Shown: piece after piece, positions 1 to 35,720 of the stretch
How the letters are laid out: every line of letters begins with the position of its first letter
Position numbering within the stretch: the first letter of the stretch is position 1
NCBI GenBank assembly: GCA_009760855.2
Contig: WPIO01000027.1
Span: 248,501 to 308,500, forward strand
Direction of reading: 5' to 3'
DNA length: 60,000 nucleotides
From: Cristatella mucedo
Lineage: Eukaryota; Bryozoa; Phylactolaemata; Cristatellidae
Program-made: the position numbers and the translations under genes
The notes under the pieces: generated by a model
The model's database searches: none
What the model was told of the DNA's origin: nothing
Seen by the model: only the letters and a program-made list of their open reading frames with translations

Positions 1-310
1 TATGGAGCGAGGTGACGCCTGAGGAATCTTGAGCGGCTACGTAACTTTGAAGTCGCGCGAAGGGGAGCCAGTGCTGGTCGGCGAGACGTGGTTAATGTAG
101 CAGTTGCGACGGACAAGCCTGGCTGTATAGTTCTGGACCAACTGTAGCTGTCCTATTGCTCAGTCCTTCCGACCTGCTAGTAGTGAGTTACAGAAGTGAA
201 AGGCGATGTCGCAAATGCACGAACCAGCTTGGCTGTGGTCTCTTTATCCAACTAGGCCTGAATTTGTGCAATGCTTTGTAGTTAAAAGTAGGCGGACTTG
301 ATCGAGGAGC
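1..310 (-). mobile_element. LINE (L2/CR1-like) fragment, antisense
   Basis: The sequence aligns by eye with the antisense LINE at about 58700-59000: shared blocks around ACAAGCCTGGCTGT, the GTGAGTTACAGAAGT block, and the end block near AGTAGGCGGACTTGA. In that copy this part encodes the region after the reverse transcriptase (VTSRLDFCNSLL). Truncated at the window start. Confidence 0.7.
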
Positions 311-785
311 TGCTGCAGTCTCTAGTGTAAGGTCACTTCGGAAGAGGGCACCCAGGCTACGCGAAAACGCCGCAGGAGATTTTCTGGCGGAGTCCAGTTT
401 TAGGGGCTACGCCTTCGATTTCGGAGAAACACCAGGCTCGCCCGTAGCTAGTAAGTAAGTTCAATTTGATTGGGCTACGTTGCGCTTGCCACGCTTTTGA
501 CAGAATCGCCCGTGGAGCTAACAGTATGGGCATTTCTTGACGCTTCTTTCGTAGGCATCGCAGGAAGGCTGGGGGCGTGCCACTGAGAAGGCCAACGTCC
601 CAGCGTGTCGGTCCGTTGGTGAGGGGGTGTGCTGCTTTCACTGCTGTCCATTCTTTTTGTCTTCTGCACGCGGGCTGAACGCCCCCGTGGCTTGTCTGCA
701 GCTAAACGGAAGGCCGTTGAGTTAGCTACGCGTTAGATTTTCTTCAATCTTACGGTGCTCCGCTCGTTGGTGGCTAGTTTAGACG
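311..785. other. Unassigned spacer
   Basis: No conserved protein, SINE or LINE signature was recognised. It separates two antisense LINE fragments and may be an insertion into one original LINE copy. Confidence 0.3.
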
Positions 786-1262
786 GGATTCAGGAGTAAT
801 AAAAATAACAATAATGCATCTGGTAAAGTAACATCAGATAGCTCAATCTCTAGGCGCTTTACAATTGCTAAAAGGAAGCACGATCGAATGGTTAGCGGTA
901 GCATGCTCAATAAACATCGTAAATAACTTGGTTAGGGGTATCATGCGCTGGGTCAACGTGCACGTGTGGTTAGTGGCAGCATGCAGCTGTGTCAGCAGGC
1001 ATAAGCAAATAAAGGACGAATCGCAGGGACCCACTAAATGCTGTCATAAATATATGCGTTTTTAGTTTCCTTTTAAATGCGGACAAGTCAGGAGATGTCG
1101 CGACGCAGGTCGGGAGTAGGTTCCAAACTTTGGGAGCATGCGAACTAAAGGCCCGGTCTCCAAAGGATTTGAGATTCGCACGAGTTATAGGTAAACGATC
1201 AGATTCCGATAAGCGATACTTAGCATTGTAATGTACGATGCTTAGCATTGTAATGCATTGAT
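786..1262 (-). mobile_element. LINE 3' end, antisense
   Basis: The minus strand encodes the typical LINE ORF2 C-terminus (LKSFGDRAFSSHAP, VWNLLPTC, FKRKLKTHIF), followed by a 3' UTR and the family tail CTCAATCTCTAGGCGCTTT next to an imperfect AATAATA run at about 800-815. It matches the antisense 3' end at 58218-58620. Confidence 0.85.
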
Positions 1263-1499
1263 ATTAAGGTCGTTCCTTTTTCAGCTAAGCAGCTGCTGAT
1301 GACTAGGCAGACGTGACCACAACCTCACCACCCTGATGGGGCTAACCTTGTTGGCATTTATTTTCATTTAGCTGACTTGGGTGCATAATAAGAGTGGGTC
1401 GACAAGCTCATTTGCCGTTGGCCGTAGAGTTGGTTGGGTGGTTGAGAGCCGCCTCGCGAGCGACGGACGTCCCGCGGCTCGGACTGCGATACTACCAGC

Positions 1500-1648
1500 A
1501 CCCCAGCACCGTGCTCATATTGCCAACCAATCGCCGCCGCCGTCTGAAAGCAACAGCCAATGGTGATTACTGGAACAGTCCAATGGCCCATGCGTGCTGA
1601 AACTCCCGCCATTTCTGCCGCACCAGCATCCGGCTTTGCCGCTCGGAG
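1500..1648 (+). promoter_or_regulatory. Proximal promoter / 5' leader of SPT16 with three CCAAT boxes
   Basis: Just before the start codon is a GC-rich segment with three forward CCAAT motifs at 1527-1531, 1557-1561 and 1580-1584. It also has an E2F-like TCCCGCC overlapping a YY1-like CCGCCATTT at about 1604-1613. There is no convincing TATA box. This fits a housekeeping, cell-cycle-linked gene. The transcription start site cannot be placed from sequence alone. Confidence 0.55.
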
Positions 1649-25239
<23,591 letters not shown>

Positions 25240-26477
25240 TGTCAGCCTCTGCTCCATCTGCTCCATCATCATCCGTTGAGTTGCATTCGTGTCAATATGT
25301 GGGTTTGATGCTCAAGCAGAAAGCCGGCAACTGCACCTCTGCTTCGTCCACGTGCAAGCAGTACGTTGTTTGTGCGACTCGGACCGGGACAATGTTTGAG
25401 GCGTCAGCGTTGGACGTTTGATACCTCGCACCGTGCGAGGCTGCTCCTCTGATTCTGGAAGAGGGTGGCTTACGAGCTGTGGCGTTCCTTGTTTCTTTCA
25501 GCAGTCGGAAAACATTTTGACTTGCAGGTGGCATTGGACTCAATATCAAAGCTCCTGCTGCTTGACATAGCTGCCGTTACTTGTACCTGCTGAGGACGTG
25601 GCATTTGCAAAGAAATGCGGCCAAAGTGGCATGGCATGGATTGTCAATTTCCCATGCAGTCAGTCGTACACATTATGTGGTACTATGCGAGCTTGTGAGT
25701 GACCGCCTAATGTGGGCGATTATGAACATAATTGGCTATCTCTTTTGTAATTGGTGGGATCTCCCAAGCAATCTTTGCATTAGAAGCTCACGTGAAAACG
25801 AAATCCAAACGTCTGTTGGGGTATGTAGGGGCTCAGTGAAGAAAGCCACTAGCCCTACTACTTTGGAGTTATTCGATAATTGATGAAGCAGCAGCCCGTT
25901 ACATTTCTTATGTATTTACCTTTACTGCATGCCTTCGAATGGGTAGTGGGATGCCTGCCCCATGTTGCAGACTATTCTGTCGCCGAAGTCCACCAATCGC
26001 TTGCTCTTGGCGCAGACATTAGATTAATGAAATTTGAATTCGAGAAATTCTGAACGTGAGCCTATTGTGAAAGAACAGAAATTCTACACTTAGTGTGTAA
26101 ATGATTTAATGCCACGCAGTATGCACCCACATTGTCTTAGAGGCTTTGTGGAGTTACAGACAGATTCATTACATATGATGCCCGAGGAAGTGGGAAAGTC
26201 AGATGTAATTTAGGAATCGGTACTTTAAAGAAAGCTTGAAGCTCCGCCCACCTTACATAGTGAATTTCTGTGCATTGTACCTCTCACAAAAACTTCAATT
26301 TCACTTTTAAGCTTATCGGATTCTAATGATAGGAATTTCGGTAGTACCTCACTGTGACGTAGCAGTAAATGCATGGACTATTTAGCCAATGTTCCTTTTC
26401 GATTTCATAGGCCGGCATTCTCACTGACTTGCTCTGGGAACCAGTGAAGTAATGCTGAGCATTTACTGTGTCGCCTG
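25240..26477 (+). other. SPT16 3' UTR and downstream flank
   Basis: The 3' UTR must begin here, but no AATAAA was found in the first 1.2 kb after the stop. The nearest ATTAAA is at about 26502-26507, inside a repeat tail. The polyadenylation site is therefore unplaced. The stretch includes one minus-strand copy of a short dispersed repeat at 26123-26176. No other gene or repeat was recognised. Confidence 0.4.
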
Positions 26478-26572
26478 CTAATAATAATAATAATAATAAT
26501 AATTAAAATAGTACACTTGTATAACCCACTTGGAGAAATTAATCTGCTTATAGTCACTTTACATATGTACGT
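26478..26572 (-). mobile_element. Diverged LINE/SINE-type 3' tail, antisense
   Basis: An (ATA)n run followed by TACACTTGTATAACCCACTT, GGAGAAATTAATCTGC and CACTTTACATATGT. The order matches the family tail but the sequence has diverged. Confidence 0.55.
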
Positions 26573-27504
26573 CCGACAGTCTCCACGGTGTTTTGGGCAG
26601 AGGGTCGTCGGTGCTGGAATCGGTGCATAACCTGTTATGCTGCATACCAGCTTTAACCTTTTGAGTAATTTTGAGAGCATTTCACATTTTACACATCATT
26701 TGGTTCAAGGGTAATGTCCAGGAGTGGGTAGCTATACTCCCTACCAAATGGGATTTCTCACCCAAACAACACATTTATGGATATTTCTTAAAAACCAATG
26801 CAGCGATTGTCATGCAAATTGGTGGAAATACCAAGGGTAACATAAACAATATCGTGATGTAACCATGGCTGTCGTGTTGATATTTTGACAACCTTTAAAG
26901 GTCAAGGTCCCGTTACTGTTTCAAAAGGGCTTTTTGGAAAAATTTCCAGATTAATTATCACGCACTGTAGAAATCTGTCAATGCCCTCAAAAGGTGCGGG
27001 ACATTGGTTCTGTGGACGCTGTATCTAAAAAGAAATTAAGTTGCCTGTCAAATTTGCATGCATCTGCAAAGATCAAGTTCAAGGACTTAAGGAAAATGTC
27101 CAGCTATGTCACCAACACCATGAAGAGACGTCACTTGGAACAAGGCTAAGGGAAAATCGTGGTCTTTCTTGGTATTGAATTCTGGGCTTTAGAAGCTGAA
27201 GGCTAGGAGATGCGAGGTTTTTAGAGGCACAGCTTGACTACTTGAGCCAGCAGAGTGCGATCGTGTGGCTGATTAGGAAGCATTTCGGGTAGGTAGGCAG
27301 CTGGAGAATGAAAATCTAAACGCCATTTGATTAGTAAGAGAGCCAGCACCGGCGAGTGAGCAGCCGTAATGCTATAGTGAGGACGCTTACCACAGACGAG
27401 CTGCAGCTGCAGTTTTCCACCGAATGCAGCCGTCACATGGCACTGGCAGAAGAACCTGTGAGTTGTGACTTACAGAAGTGCAGACTGGATGTCATAAATT
27501 AACG
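26573..27504. other. Intergenic stretch, unassigned
   Basis: Possibly an old repeat, but no motif supports a class. No coding potential was recognised. Confidence 0.4.
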
Positions 27505-27597
27505 GTTCATCTCGGCAGCAAATGTAAAGCGCCTAGAGAGAGATTTGAGTTCTCCGAGGGTGCTTTATCAAGTGCATTATCATTATCATTATGGCAG
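27505..27597 (+). mobile_element. LINE 3' tail fragment
   Basis: Clear example of the family tail: AAATGTAAAGCGCCTAGAG, GAGATTTGAGTTCTCCGAGG and GTGCTTTATCAAGTGC, then ATTATCATTATCATTATG. Confidence 0.88.
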
Positions 27598-28639
27598 CTG
27601 CTTCGATAGCTTAACAAGCCACTCCGAAAATTTGCAATGTAGGCCAAGTAGACAACGGAAATGGTGGTCTTCTAGTGACCATTCATCTAGTGAAAGACCA
27701 TTTTGCAGCAGATGCAAGCTGGAAATATTCTCTTTTGAGCCCACTTTGACGGTCAGCCTTTCCAATTTGTAGAATTAATAGCCAAGAATTAGTGACATAC
27801 TCGGTAGCAAACCTGCAAAAGCAAACAAGTCTCATGCTTGGGCCAGTTTGCTAAAAGCAAGCACGAAGACTCGCGTGGCCACTGGTTAGTAGGACTGCTA
27901 TTAACAAGCACCAAATCGTGCTTTGGCACTTGTGCTCTCAAGATTGATGGGCTGCACGTAAGAGCTGCTCAATCTTCCCTGCCATTGTGTTAATAAATTA
28001 ATCATCTCCCAACTGTACGTACGCGGAAGCATGTGCTCACGATGTGAATTTCTTTGCAGGCGCCTACAGCACTCACAGCCGTTGCCCCCCTGGGTCGGCA
28101 GTTCCAACTTGCCCTCACTCCCTCCCAGCTACGGTTCATCCTCGAGGGTTAGCGGGAGGACAAAGCCGGCCTGTGTCCAAAGCCAGACGCCAGACCACAG
28201 TACCTAGTTCATCAGCTGTTCGACCCTGGGCTGGTAGGGTGCACTACCGGTCTGCCTGCACCGGCCTAGTGCCGGCCAACCCAGTGATCTAGGATCGTGC
28301 ACATACACAAAAACACCAACCACACTGTCTCAGCCTTCCCACCGTTCAGCAGAAGAAGTTATTAACTTGGTGTATCGTAATTCAATATGATAAAATGAAT
28401 GACAGTAATGCAACGAGCAAGCCCTATTCACCTTAGCCCGAGAGACGCCCACTTCACTACACGCAGCACCCCCCCCCCCCCCACTACTGACATGGAAGGA
28501 AGTGGGAGCGGGGGGGGGGCGGCAGCAGGGCTAAGGTCCGTTCGCTGGTCGGCCAGAAGACTGCCAGTCCACTGAAGGCCAGGGCCGGGCTACCGCCAAT
28601 AAACGCTACGCCCTTTGAAGCTTCTCCTTTGGCAGCTTA
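27598..28639. other. Intergenic stretch with GC-rich patch and homopolymers
   Basis: A GC-rich segment at 28060-28300 stands out from its AT-rich surroundings and looks like part of an unclassified repeat. A C14 run is at 28469-28482 and a G10 run at 28510-28519. No gene recognised. Confidence 0.4.
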
Positions 28640-29060
28640 GTTTCTTAGATTACGTTCGCTTCGTTTCCCTGCTTCCTTTTTTCTCACAGATTCTTGAAAA
28701 GGTTGTCGCTACGCAGCTTGCAGCAAAGGCTGTACACAAATTTAAAACTTTAATCAGGGATTCAAGTGACACCACTCCGCTGAAGTTGCTCTCCTCGATG
28801 TGACTAATGACATCCTATGTAGCGATGAAGACGGCAATATCGAAGCCCTATAGCCCTGCTGAAATTTGTCGGCTGCGTTTGACACTATCGATTGCGATAA
28901 CCTACTTGAAACAATTGAGAACAACGATCAGTCTTGCAGAAGTGGCACTGTTGTGGTTCGAAGCGTCCATGTCTGATCGTGTTCGATCAGTCTCGATCGT
29001 CCTCGATTCTTTTGATGTTCTTCATTTATACTGAACTTCTGCAAAAAGTGATTCGGACCC
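28640..29060 (+). mobile_element. LINE reverse-transcriptase fragment
   Basis: Frame-shifted translation shows FFSQILEKVVATQL, NDILCSDEDGNIEAL, LSAAFDTIDCDNLLETIEN (RT motif A) and VALLWFEASMSDRVRSVSIV. Stops and frameshifts are frequent. Confidence 0.85.
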
Positions 29061-29110
29061 TCGAAATCGGCTATCACTTACGTGGTGGATCAAGTATGCG
29101 ATATAATAAA

Positions 29111-29551
29111 TATTCCGTACGGCACGTCAAATTCCGTAGAGCACGTCAAATTCTGGATCCAAGCCACGAGTGACCCCATCTTAACATTCGTATCCCAGAG
29201 GCATAGAAGAAAGAGGGTATCGTCTGCAAGACAGACATCATCGCATGCAAATAATAAAGCGTCGTCCATAAGGGAGACAGTATAGTTTGAACGAGATACA
29301 ACATAAACTACAAGAGAGACGCGGTCACTCACAAGACTAACCTCGTCCAGGTTAGCTCTTTATATAGTGATCCCTGTGATGATCTAGCTGATCGATTTTC
29401 TGGCTTCTTCATCAGTAAGATAGAGAAGATTCGAGTTCATCCCTAAGCTTGCACCATCCCCTCTGGACTCATGCCCCTCAATTCCGTACAGCACGTCAAA
29501 TTATGGATCCAAGTAAGCCACGAGTGACCCCATCTCAACATTCGCATCCCA
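29111..29551 (+). repeat. Direct duplication flanking a LINE pre-RT remnant
   Basis: The block ATTCCGTAGAGCACGTCAAA through TCGTATCCCA at 29130-29197 recurs at 29480-29551. A 19-bp sub-block is itself tandem at 29111-29148. Between them, 29355-29470 encodes SDPCDDLADRFSGFFISKIE, the segment upstream of RT in L2-type LINEs. Confidence 0.7.
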
Positions 29552-30079
29552 ATAAAAATACTAATAGTCCTCTAGGCCCTATTCCGATTGGGCTACTTCT
29601 GTAGCCGAGTTCCAGGGGTCAGAGGCCATTTCCCGCCCAACCCTGCCGTATTCCGGCCAAGCTGCTGCTCGCCATGCCGCTGAGCCAGGGTAAGACGAGC
29701 GGCCGTCAGGTTAGACCTCTTTATAATATCGCTTGCGCCAACAAGAACGGGGGAACTAAGCAAGTCTACAGGGGAAGGTCCTATGCAAGGTAAACTATAG
29801 CAAGACGACGAAGCAAGCGCGAACAAAAGCATTAGTCGGTCAGTCGGCTTCCACAGTCCGGCCGTTGGTACCGACTCCGAATCCAACAGTACGAGCGTAC
29901 GCCGTAAAAGATCCGACTAGCTGAGTAACTGCTTGAAAAGTCGGAATCGACGTCCACACAGTCGAGAGCTTTCGCCAAAAGGCATCAACTCACGGGGGGG
30001 CGCCACGAACACGCTACACGAGGAACGCTGAATATACGGGTCACAACAACGAGCTATCCAGCTCCGCTCGGGCCTTGGG

Positions 30080-31640
30080 CTCTCGTTGCCTTACAAAAAG
30101 GCTGTATTCAGGCCACTAGTCAAGAAAGCAGCAATAGACGACGATAGCCTGAGCATTTTTCACAAAGTCTCCCCTCTTCCGTTCCTATCAAAGATACCGG
30201 AACGAGGTGTGGCAGACCAGCTGAACTCTCATATTGAAACTTCAAACTTAGCAAGTAAGTTCCAGTCTGGTTTTATAGCTAGTCATTCTACAGAGTAAGC
30301 ATTACTTCGGTTGTGTAACGATCTTCTTAGGAATGAAGACTTAGGTGAAGTCTCTCTGCTTGCTTTGCGTGAGCTTCCTGCAGCATTAGTTACTATTGGT
30401 CAAGTCCTTCCGGTGCGCCTCGCATCTCGTCTGAGCACCACTTGCACAACAGCATTGCAATGTATCCGGCCCTATCTCAGCGGGATACTCCGTAGCTTTA
30501 TTGCCGATGTGAACGGACGGAGATCATCCGAAGAACGACTGTAGTACATGGTGGTACATAGTAGTACATAGTACATAGTACATAGTTCATAGTACATAGT
30601 ACATAGTGGCGCACATCGGAGCTCTTCGCTCGGTCCACTTCTTTTCACAGCGTATACACTCCTTTTTGACTACGTGATTGCGAAGCACAAGCTAGGCTTT
30701 CACTTCTATTCAGATGACACTCAGTTGTACCTTTGCTTCGATCCCTCTCAGCCTTCCAGCACGTTGACTTCTGTCAACTACCTTGCTACGTGTATCGCTG
30801 ACATCCGCACATAGATGGCAGAAACATTTTAAAAATTGTATGATGATAAAACCAACGTACTAAATTTGACGCAACCAAGTAAGACCAAGAAATTTCTGAG
30901 TGATACTTGTTAAGTTCAACACTCAAAATAGGCTCTGCCAGCACATTTACTATTGCATCTGTACGAAATCCAGGTGTGCTGGTCCCAAGAGACCTTTCTA
31001 TTCGTGACCACATCAGCTCCGCATTCAAGTTGGCTTACTTTCACTTAATAACATTGCTAAAATTTGGGGCATGCTTAGACAGGGATACTTCATCCAAGCT
31101 ACTCCATACATTTGCGACATCCCGACTCGACTCTAACTCACTCCTTGCTAGTCTACAGGCACGTGCAGCCAGGCCATTACAGCCAGTGCAAAATTCGGCA
31201 GCTTGGCTTGCCTGTCGCGAGCTTTGCAGTTGCCTCATCACAGCCCACCTAGCCGTCCTACTGACTCCTAGTCAAGTAGTGTACCGAATCTAAGGTCTTG
31301 TAGCACACCTTTAGGTCTCCTCCTTTTCTCTGTCTCCAGCGTACTTATCAGGGTTACTCTCCCACCAGACTAAGCGTAGTACTAATTATTTTCTAAATCA
31401 GATCGCTTATCAATACGTCATCCGAACGTCAAACTTATTGGAGACCGAGCCTTTAGTTTGTATGCTCGCAAGGCCTAGAACTCACTTCCGACTGGCCTCA
31501 GTATGTCCCCTGTCTTCACGATATTTAAAAAAGTTGAAAACGTACGTGTTTATCATGGAATTTAGTGGGTCTTAATGATTTGTCCTTTATGTGCTAGTTA
31601 GGGATGACACTGAACATGCTGCTAATAACCATATTTACAT
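30080..31640 (+). mobile_element. LINE with RT and C-terminal domain, decayed
   Basis: The longest LINE piece here. In order: VADQLNSHIETSNLASKFQS, LCNDLLRNEDLGEVSLLAL, a catalytic box FYSDDTQLYL near 30700 (Ser where YADD has Ala), SVRNPGVLVPRDLSIRDHI, LDRDTSSKLLHTFATSRLDS and AAWLACRELCS, then a C-terminal FKKVENV-like stretch near 31530. Several frameshifts and stops make it inactive. An ACATAGT minisatellite interrupts it at 30541-30608. Confidence 0.88.
30541..30608. repeat. GTACATA minisatellite
   Basis: About nine tandem imperfect copies of GTACATA / GTAGTACATA inside the LINE reverse-transcriptase region. Confidence 0.9.
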
Positions 31641-31949
31641 GTTGACCGTGTGCATGTAACCTATAACCATGCTTTGGTTGTTGATAGAGATACACTACAT
31701 TACGTTATGCTGGCTGTTACGTTCAGCAAACACCACTAGAACCGAGCTTCGACATTGTTTTCATGAAAATGAAATATGGCTGATTTTTCTTCGTGAGCAG
31801 AATATATATTGGTATTTGCAAGTAAACTGTGCGTAACTCCACAAGTCTTCCCGGTCGGAGATTGCTATTAAGCAGATACTTTAAATGTTGGATATGTCTT
31901 TATTGTTGCTTGCAGAAGTGATTTCCTGCAGTTACGCATTCTAGTAAGC

Positions 31950-32310
31950 AGGGAAAGATTTAGTTTTGCTTTTGGAGAGGCTGTCGGATGTAAATGAATT
32001 GTGCCATGCAAATGCAGCTAATTTGAAGGTAAGGTAGAGGTGACAGAATGATTATTTTAAGATGCGATGAGCTTTATGGGAAAATGCTTTGTTAGGCCAG
32101 TTAAGCATGGCCAAAGAGCTATACAATTGTTTACTAAGGATTCATTTAGTTCCCATGACCCTTCATCTGCGTGCATTGTTGTGCCTATAATATTTCCAAC
32201 TGAAACGGCAATGGCAGATCTAGATTTACAAATTGAAATGAAAGCTTGTATCACAGCAAGCATTTCTCGGGAAAGAGGAAAAGTGCCTTGTACAGTATCC
32301 GACATTGTGA
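31950..32310. repeat. Duplicated block, copy A left part
   Basis: Collinear with 39955-40300 (shared TTGCTTTTGGAGAGGCTGTC, CAGTTAAGCATGG and TTTACAAATTGAAAT blocks). The homology breaks near 32310, where the GPCR pseudogene segment begins, and resumes near 34060. Confidence 0.75.
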
Positions 32311-32368
32311 TGCAGTAGCTTAGCATGGCGTCTCACGCAGTACAACCAACAGACCCTAGCATGGCGTC

Positions 32369-33358
32369 TCACGTAGTGCTATCAGTAGATGATGCTCGAT
32401 GACAGCAAGTCACTTGAGAATGACAATGCAAAAGTTTTCTAATGGCAACCTTGAAGCTGCGATCCAAAAACACGTAGACAGTTGGCGTAAAGATGTCATT
32501 TCCGGAGTGGAGCAGCGATATGATCCTATAGAGCAGGGCGCGATTTCCGTTGTCAAAAGCGATTGGAACGACTCCGAGAGCAAAAGGAACGACGAAAAAG
32601 AGGTTGTATTGCAGGCCAAGAATGGCGAATGCTCTTAGAGCCATTCTTCGGGTCATTCTTCGCTCTTTCTTCAGATGCAGCTCGCTGTGCAGCCGGATGT
32701 ATCAGACAGTACGCGCAGACGCACCAAAGCAGAGCTGCCCGTTTGCACAAGCATTGCAAAGCCAGTTGACAAATACGACCCACCCCAACGTCCATCCACA
32801 CACAGAGCCAATGCAGTCAAGCATGTCGTCCATGCAGTAGGACATAGGTGCCGACATGGTCAGCGACGCAGACGAGAGGAAAGGCGAAGCGTGTCGCCGG
32901 GCATGCTAACAGCCATCGTTGAAAGTAAATTCTCCCGACAGTGTACTGGATAGCAAGTTATTGTATAATGGATAGTATAACGATAGGAACCGATCAACAG
33001 AAAACGATCAATAGGAAACGCCAGCACAGCGAGAAGAAGCGCCCGGGAGTTGACCATTGCATCGTATATGACACCTAGCGAGATGCACATTTATGGAATT
33101 ATATGTCTTTCTACCGAAAGCACAAAGGAAATGCATAAGACGACAAAGTAAAGGGAGCGAACAGGCCAAAACGATTACGAGCGTGGCGTCGCGTCAAAGT
33201 CGACTCTTGGCAGTGTTATGCAGTAGGCCTGCCAAAGCATAAACAACATTGAAAGCACAAACAAATAACGAAAGTGCACACCCCACAGTTTTCCACCGAG
33301 TCATCGACTGCACTCCGTTGCCGTTCGTCCAGCCCGAAGAAATGGAAGAATCATCCAT
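32369..33358 (-). pseudogene. Class A (rhodopsin-like) GPCR pseudogene
   Basis: Pieces of a seven-helix receptor occur in the right order on the minus strand over about 990 nt, with no intron evident. From ATG at 33358: polar N-terminus with NG sites, a TM1-like VGCALSLFVCAFNVVYALAG, an in-frame stop, a TM2-like TLVIVLACSLPLLCRLMHFL, a TM3/DRY-like AVLAFPIDRFLLI in another frame, a TM5-like ALLWCVCAYCL in a third frame, then KKERRMTRRMALRAFAILG, a TM6-like FFVVPFALGVVPIAF and TM7/helix 8 GNDIFTPTVYVFLDRSF followed by KVAIRKLLHC. At least three frame changes and a stop make it non-functional. The ligand class is unknown. Confidence 0.7.
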
Positions 33359-34059
33359 CGACCTTCGTCGATCGGGATTCGTCTGTCGGCATTTTTCACG
33401 GCATTTCGATCGAGATAGCAGAACATCTCGATCGAAAGAAAAGTGGTTCATTTCCCTCGACGGGTGAAGGGTGCAGCCGATGTAAAAATTTAAGTTTGCT
33501 CACAGCTACACTATTTCTCTGAATGTACGGAAAAAGAGCGCTCGCAGTACCGAACTTGGTTCAGGCTTGCTCATACACACCAAGTTGTACCTCAAAGCAG
33601 CGACAGATTGGTAAGACTACGGCGGGACACCTACCGTACTTCAGTTATAGCTGGTAGCCGCACAAAGTCCAGCAATAAGTACCCACAATAATTTCTTGGG
33701 TGAATGGAGCATGAATATTGCAGCCGTTACAGCAGCGAAGGTAATTGAATTGCTCATCAAGTGCTCGCTCTGGAAGTTAGCCTAACTGAAGACCCAGCAG
33801 TCAAATGCACTTACTTTATTCAAGTATGAGAATTATTCCCAAGTAAGTGCACTTGTACAACAATGTCCTTGTGCGTGCTTTGTCTTCGTCTTTCAAGCTA
33901 GTGAGAACTAAACTGGACTTCTACTTCCATTCAGTCCTAATAAAAACATAGCTAGCAGTATGCGTGTTCTCACCTGGCACAGTGGCTATAGTCGAAGCTG
34001 ACTGAATGACTAGTTTTCTGCAGAGATCTCGGACAGCGAGAGATAGACACCGGCTGTAA

Positions 34060-35720
34060 GAGCATTTTCACTGAAATTTTACGTTTTTAGATTTCCGCTT
34101 TGGAGAGCCGATTTTTCAGCAGACTACGTGTTGACAAACTGTATGTGTGTTTACAGCACCGAAGGCAGAGTGGCTGGCCATAGGGTTTCTAACCACTCCA
34201 CTTCTAGCACTCCGCCTCAACACTCATCACTTGCAGCACTCCGCTTCAACACTCGTCACTTCCAACGCTCCGTCTTAACACCAGACACTTATAACTCTGC
34301 AACCCAACATTCGTCGTTTCCAACACTCCGCCTCAACACTCGTCACTTCCAGCAACTGACAGGTTTCGTCTTCACCAAGAAAAGTCGATCGATACAGAGT
34401 ATTGCACAGACCAGCTCAGATCTTCTGCAGCGTGTCAAGCGGGTTCAGTTAGAGCCGCGAGCTTTTGTCGGAACCATTCAGAAGCGTTTGATACTCTTGT
34501 GGGCGGACCACGTTATTCTTGAGAGGCTTTCATCTCACCTGTATGAGAATTTTATAGAACCCGCTGAAATGTTTTATGTCTAATATCACTGGGAGATTTT
34601 GAAGCGTAGATGTCAACGGCCAGAAGACATTCGATGAGTCTTCAAAGTATTGTGGAAAACGAGAGATCTGTGATTGGTCAACTTCTTATTAATATTGAAA
34701 CTCTACCTTTTGCAGCGCTGGTTTGGCCCGGTAGTTAAGGTGTTCGCCGCGAACCTAGGTCAAGGTGAATGCAAATGATGCCTGGGGTGGTGGCCTCGAA
34801 CCCCGTATCATATGCCAAACGCCTTCATACAGCTCAAGTTCTCTTACGGTTATTTGCTAATCAATTCAATTTAAAAAAATTGCCGATATAATCTGCAAGC
34901 ACAATATCGGCGATCATCTTCGTGATAACAACGTACAGCCATACCTGCACTTTCATCCCCGACCTTCAAAGGACTCGGCCGGTATATCTGCAGTTACGTC
35001 TGCACGCAATCTGGATGCTGCATTCCAAAGTGATGATCACTAAATGACTTCATTAGCTCGGCAATGAAGCTTGCCCTACTTTCAGTTAGGAGCAATTGCC
35101 AAACTTCAGTATTGTGTGTAAGGATTAAGCAGCCCAGCTGGTCCAAGCATATGTTACATCTCGTCTTTACCTCTGTAGCTGCATACTTGCAAGTATGTAT
35201 GCAAATATGCAAGCTCCTGTATGTGCAGGAGGACGCTGGTGGCTTAGGCAAAACTCTGCGGCTAGGCTTGCCTGCAGTGAACGCCACAGGTACCGCATTG
35301 CACGACTCCTCAACGGCTCACAGTGGCTCTGTATCGTAATAGCAAAATATTAAAATAAAATGATAAATTTCTATTGCACTCGCTGAGAACGTTAACTTAT
35401 TAGGCCCTTTGCACAGGTCGTAAATAATTAAAACGATATAATAGGTTTTCTCGATCACAATTTTTACTCCTACTTTAGCTTCCTCCGATTTATCAATCCA
35501 AGTACTTCCCAATTAGTCTGGTTATGGTACCATCCGCCTCTCCGACTCAAGTAGTGTAGCTGTATCTCTAAACAGCCTCAAATCCTTTATAGATCATGCC
35601 TTCAGGTCACATGCTCCCAAGCTCGTGAACTCACTCAAGAATGACGTCACGAATTCCCATGACTTGACGGCGAGTAAAAAGAAAATAAAGACCAACGTGT
35701 TCATCAAATAATTGCCTCAT
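34060..35720 (+). repeat. Duplicated block, copy A right part (contains SINE-A and LINE piece)
   Basis: Collinear with 40500-42100. It has CAGAGTGGCTGGCC, short AACACTC-rich imperfect repeats at 34190-34350, TTTCATCTCACCTGTATG, then a SINE-A, then a LINE C-terminal region with TSARNLDAAFQS and a C-terminal block ending GACTTGACGGCGAGTAAAAA. Confidence 0.8.
34714..34870 (+). mobile_element. SINE-A copy inside duplicated block A
   Basis: Head GCGCTGGTTTGGCCCGGTAG then TTAAGGTGTTCGCC, B box GTGGCCTCGAACCCCG, tail CTCAAGTTCTCTTACGG. It has the extra AAGGTGAATGCAAATGATG insert also seen at 41130-41275, so both belong to one duplicated unit. Confidence 0.85.

Noticed and set aside
28060-28300. CpG-island promoter downstream of SPT16
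   Set aside because: GC-rich but with no gene start nearby, and it resembles repeat sequence followed by homopolymer runs.
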